Source of the DNA: Firm-04 sp003446315
Lineage (GTDB): Bacteria > Bacillota > Clostridia > Oscillospirales > Ruminococcaceae
Reading direction: 5' to 3'
Assembly: GCA_946530355.1 (NCBI GenBank)
Contig: CAMNAB010000121.1
Coordinates: forward strand, 1 to 7,886
DNA length: 7,886 nucleotides
Every line of letters begins with the position of its first letter. Positions within the stretch are counted from its first letter, which is position 1. This document shows positions 7,491-7,886 of this stretch, in pieces. Under the pieces are notes generated by a model. The model was not told the DNA's origin, did not search any database, and saw nothing but the letters and a program-made list of their open reading frames with translations. The translations under genes were made by a program, and so were the position numbers.

Positions 7491-7519
7491 ATTTTACCAC
7501 ACCGCATTGGTTTTGTCAA
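7491..7519 (-). promoter_or_regulatory. strong sigma-A-type promoter of the sensor-GGDEF gene
   Basis: On the minus strand a perfect TTGACA (7514-7519) is separated by exactly 17 bp from TAAAAT (7491-7496, five of six consensus bases). The predicted start near 7484 leaves an untranslated leader of about 75 nt. A 7-bp inverted pair, AACCAAT (7466-7472) and ATTGGTT (7506-7512), flanks the -10 box with 40 bp between centres and could be a split operator; chance is possible at this length. Confidence 0.82.
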
Positions 7520-7540
7520 GATTCTTCTGAGCACCGGATA

Positions 7541-7670
7541 ATATTTCGGCATTATTACAGGAGTATCCTATATTTTTTGTTATTTATGCACAATTCTAAA
7601 GAATTTGCCGATTTATCACATTTATGCGTAAAAGATGTGATAAAATGACAGTTGTTTGCACAATCCAGCA
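7541..7670. other. AT-rich intergenic stretch between two divergent promoters
   Basis: No gene is seen. Apart from the inverted repeat at 7612-7644, the stretch is AT-rich. It lies between the minus-strand promoter of the sensor-GGDEF gene and the plus-strand promoter of the candidate RNA, so any regulator bound here could influence both. Confidence 0.5.
7612..7644. repeat. 10-bp inverted repeat, candidate operator
   Basis: TTTATCACAT (7612-7621) and ATGTGATAAA (7635-7644) are perfect inverted copies separated by 13 bp. The repeat ends 26 bp before the -35 box of the plus-strand promoter and is about 93 bp upstream of the -35 box of the sensor-GGDEF promoter. Half-sites with this spacing suggest a dimeric regulator, but the sequence does not match an operator I know. 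There is no T tract on either side, so a terminator is unlikely. Confidence 0.5.
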
Positions 7671-7699
7671 TTGCAAAGCCGGCATGAATATGCTATAAT
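7671..7699 (+). promoter_or_regulatory. extended -10 promoter for the candidate small RNA
   Basis: On the plus strand TTGCAA (7671-7676, four of six consensus bases) lies 17 bp upstream of a perfect TATAAT (7694-7699), with the extended TG at 7691-7692. Transcription would start at about 7705-7707, exactly where the first RNA hairpin begins. Confidence 0.72.
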
Positions 7700-7704
7700 A
7701 CAAG

Positions 7705-7852
7705 TGCAGATGAGAAATACCCCCTCATCCCTGCAAGAACAATACGATCCGGTTTTTGACGGAGTTTCAGCCAACCCCTCTGCTGAAAGCCCTCTCCCTT
7801 CGCACCAGAAACCGGATGAATAAAGCAAATGCCGGTACACATTTGCTTTTCT
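7705..7852 (+). ncRNA. candidate C-rich structured small RNA, family not recognised
   Basis: No protein gene of normal character is present after the promoter. Instead the sequence folds into consecutive hairpins. The first (7705-7735) has GATGAG/CTCATC plus an outer TGCA/TGCA across a CC bulge, with loop AAATACCCC. The second (7747-7817) is closed by ATCCGGTTT/AAACCGGAT (9 bp) and contains TTTCAGC/GCTGAAA (7 bp) with loop CAACCCCTCT and an unpaired arm rich in CCCTCTCCC. A terminator stem follows. C is far more frequent than G in the unpaired parts. The RNA would be about 148 nt, or about 180 nt if it reads to the second terminator. It does not show the long rod of 6S RNA or motifs of SRP RNA, tmRNA, RNase P or common riboswitches that I can recall. 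Alternatives are a leader for a plus-strand gene beyond 7886 or a short leaderless coding RNA. Confidence 0.6.
7822..7852 (+). terminator. first terminator hairpin of the candidate RNA
   Basis: AAAGCAAATG (7822-7831) pairs with CATTTGCTTT (7840-7849) in a perfect 10-bp stem with an 8-nt loop, followed by TCT. The stem is AT-rich and the T run short, so termination here is probably partial. Confidence 0.6.
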
Positions 7853-7886
7853 AAAAATCACTGCTTCGGCGGTGATTTTTTCTTTT
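7853..7886 (+). terminator. strong, possibly bidirectional terminator
   Basis: AAAAATCACTGC (7853-7864) and GCGGTGATTTTT (7869-7880) form a 12-bp stem (one G-T pair) capped by TTCG. It is followed by TCTTTT at the window end. The stem bases contribute an A run before and a T run after, so it can work on either strand; it could also serve a minus-strand gene located beyond the window. Confidence 0.85.

Noticed and set aside
7622..7861. 79-codon minus-strand open frame opposite the candidate RNA
   Set aside because: It starts inside the terminator stem, has no ribosome binding site, reads as an atypical cysteine-rich peptide, and runs antisense to well-formed RNA hairpins.
7705..7886. 6S RNA as identity of the plus-strand RNA
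   Set aside because: The 5' and 3' halves do not pair into a long rod with a central bubble; the structure is a series of separate hairpins.
1..7886. CRISPR array, insertion sequence, tRNA or prophage signals
   Set aside because: No regularly spaced repeats, transposase or integrase motifs, terminal repeats or cloverleaf were seen on either strand.

Overview
The window looks like chromosomal DNA from a Gram-positive anaerobe of the Clostridia, most likely a Ruminococcus-like member of the Oscillospirales. This is inferred from strong AGGAG/GAGG ribosome binding sites, TTGACA/TATAAT promoters, cUUCGg hairpins, a DapL-type lysine pathway enzyme, and a LacI-type sensor domain fused to GGDEF. 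No rRNA or other phylogenetic marker is present, so the genus is a guess.

Layout. Every confident protein gene is on the minus strand, so transcription runs from right to left. In that order they are: (1) a cytoplasmic sugar-binding-type sensor fused to a diguanylate cyclase (5447-7408), with a near-consensus promoter at 7491-7519; (2) dapL, LL-diaminopimelate aminotransferase (4159-5391), 55 nt downstream behind a UUCG hairpin; (3) a 446-nt intergenic region with a promoter (3890-3918) and a structured leader of about 170 nt; (4) glgP, glycogen/maltodextrin phosphorylase (1328-3712), ending at an intrinsic terminator (1290-1315); (5) three tandem paralogous DUF3592-type small membrane proteins (833-1243, 365-781, and 1-343, the last cut by the window edge).

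The right end (7541-7886) has no convincing protein gene. It carries the most interesting element: a plus-strand extended -10 promoter (7671-7699), followed at the expected start distance by a compact, C-rich, multi-hairpin RNA (about 7705-7852 or 7886) that ends in two consecutive terminator hairpins. I do not recognise it as a known family. Its C-rich loops resemble those of Firmicutes small RNAs that pair with Shine-Dalgarno sequences. It is divergent from the sensor-GGDEF gene, and a 10-bp inverted repeat lies between the two promoters.

How the genes may work together. The sensor-GGDEF protein probably couples binding of a small ligand (a sugar, judging by the family) to c-di-GMP synthesis. 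dapL serves lysine and peptidoglycan precursor synthesis and may be read from the same message. glgP mobilises stored or imported glucan. A link between ligand sensing, c-di-GMP and glycogen use is suggested by position only. The DUF3592 genes are of unknown function.
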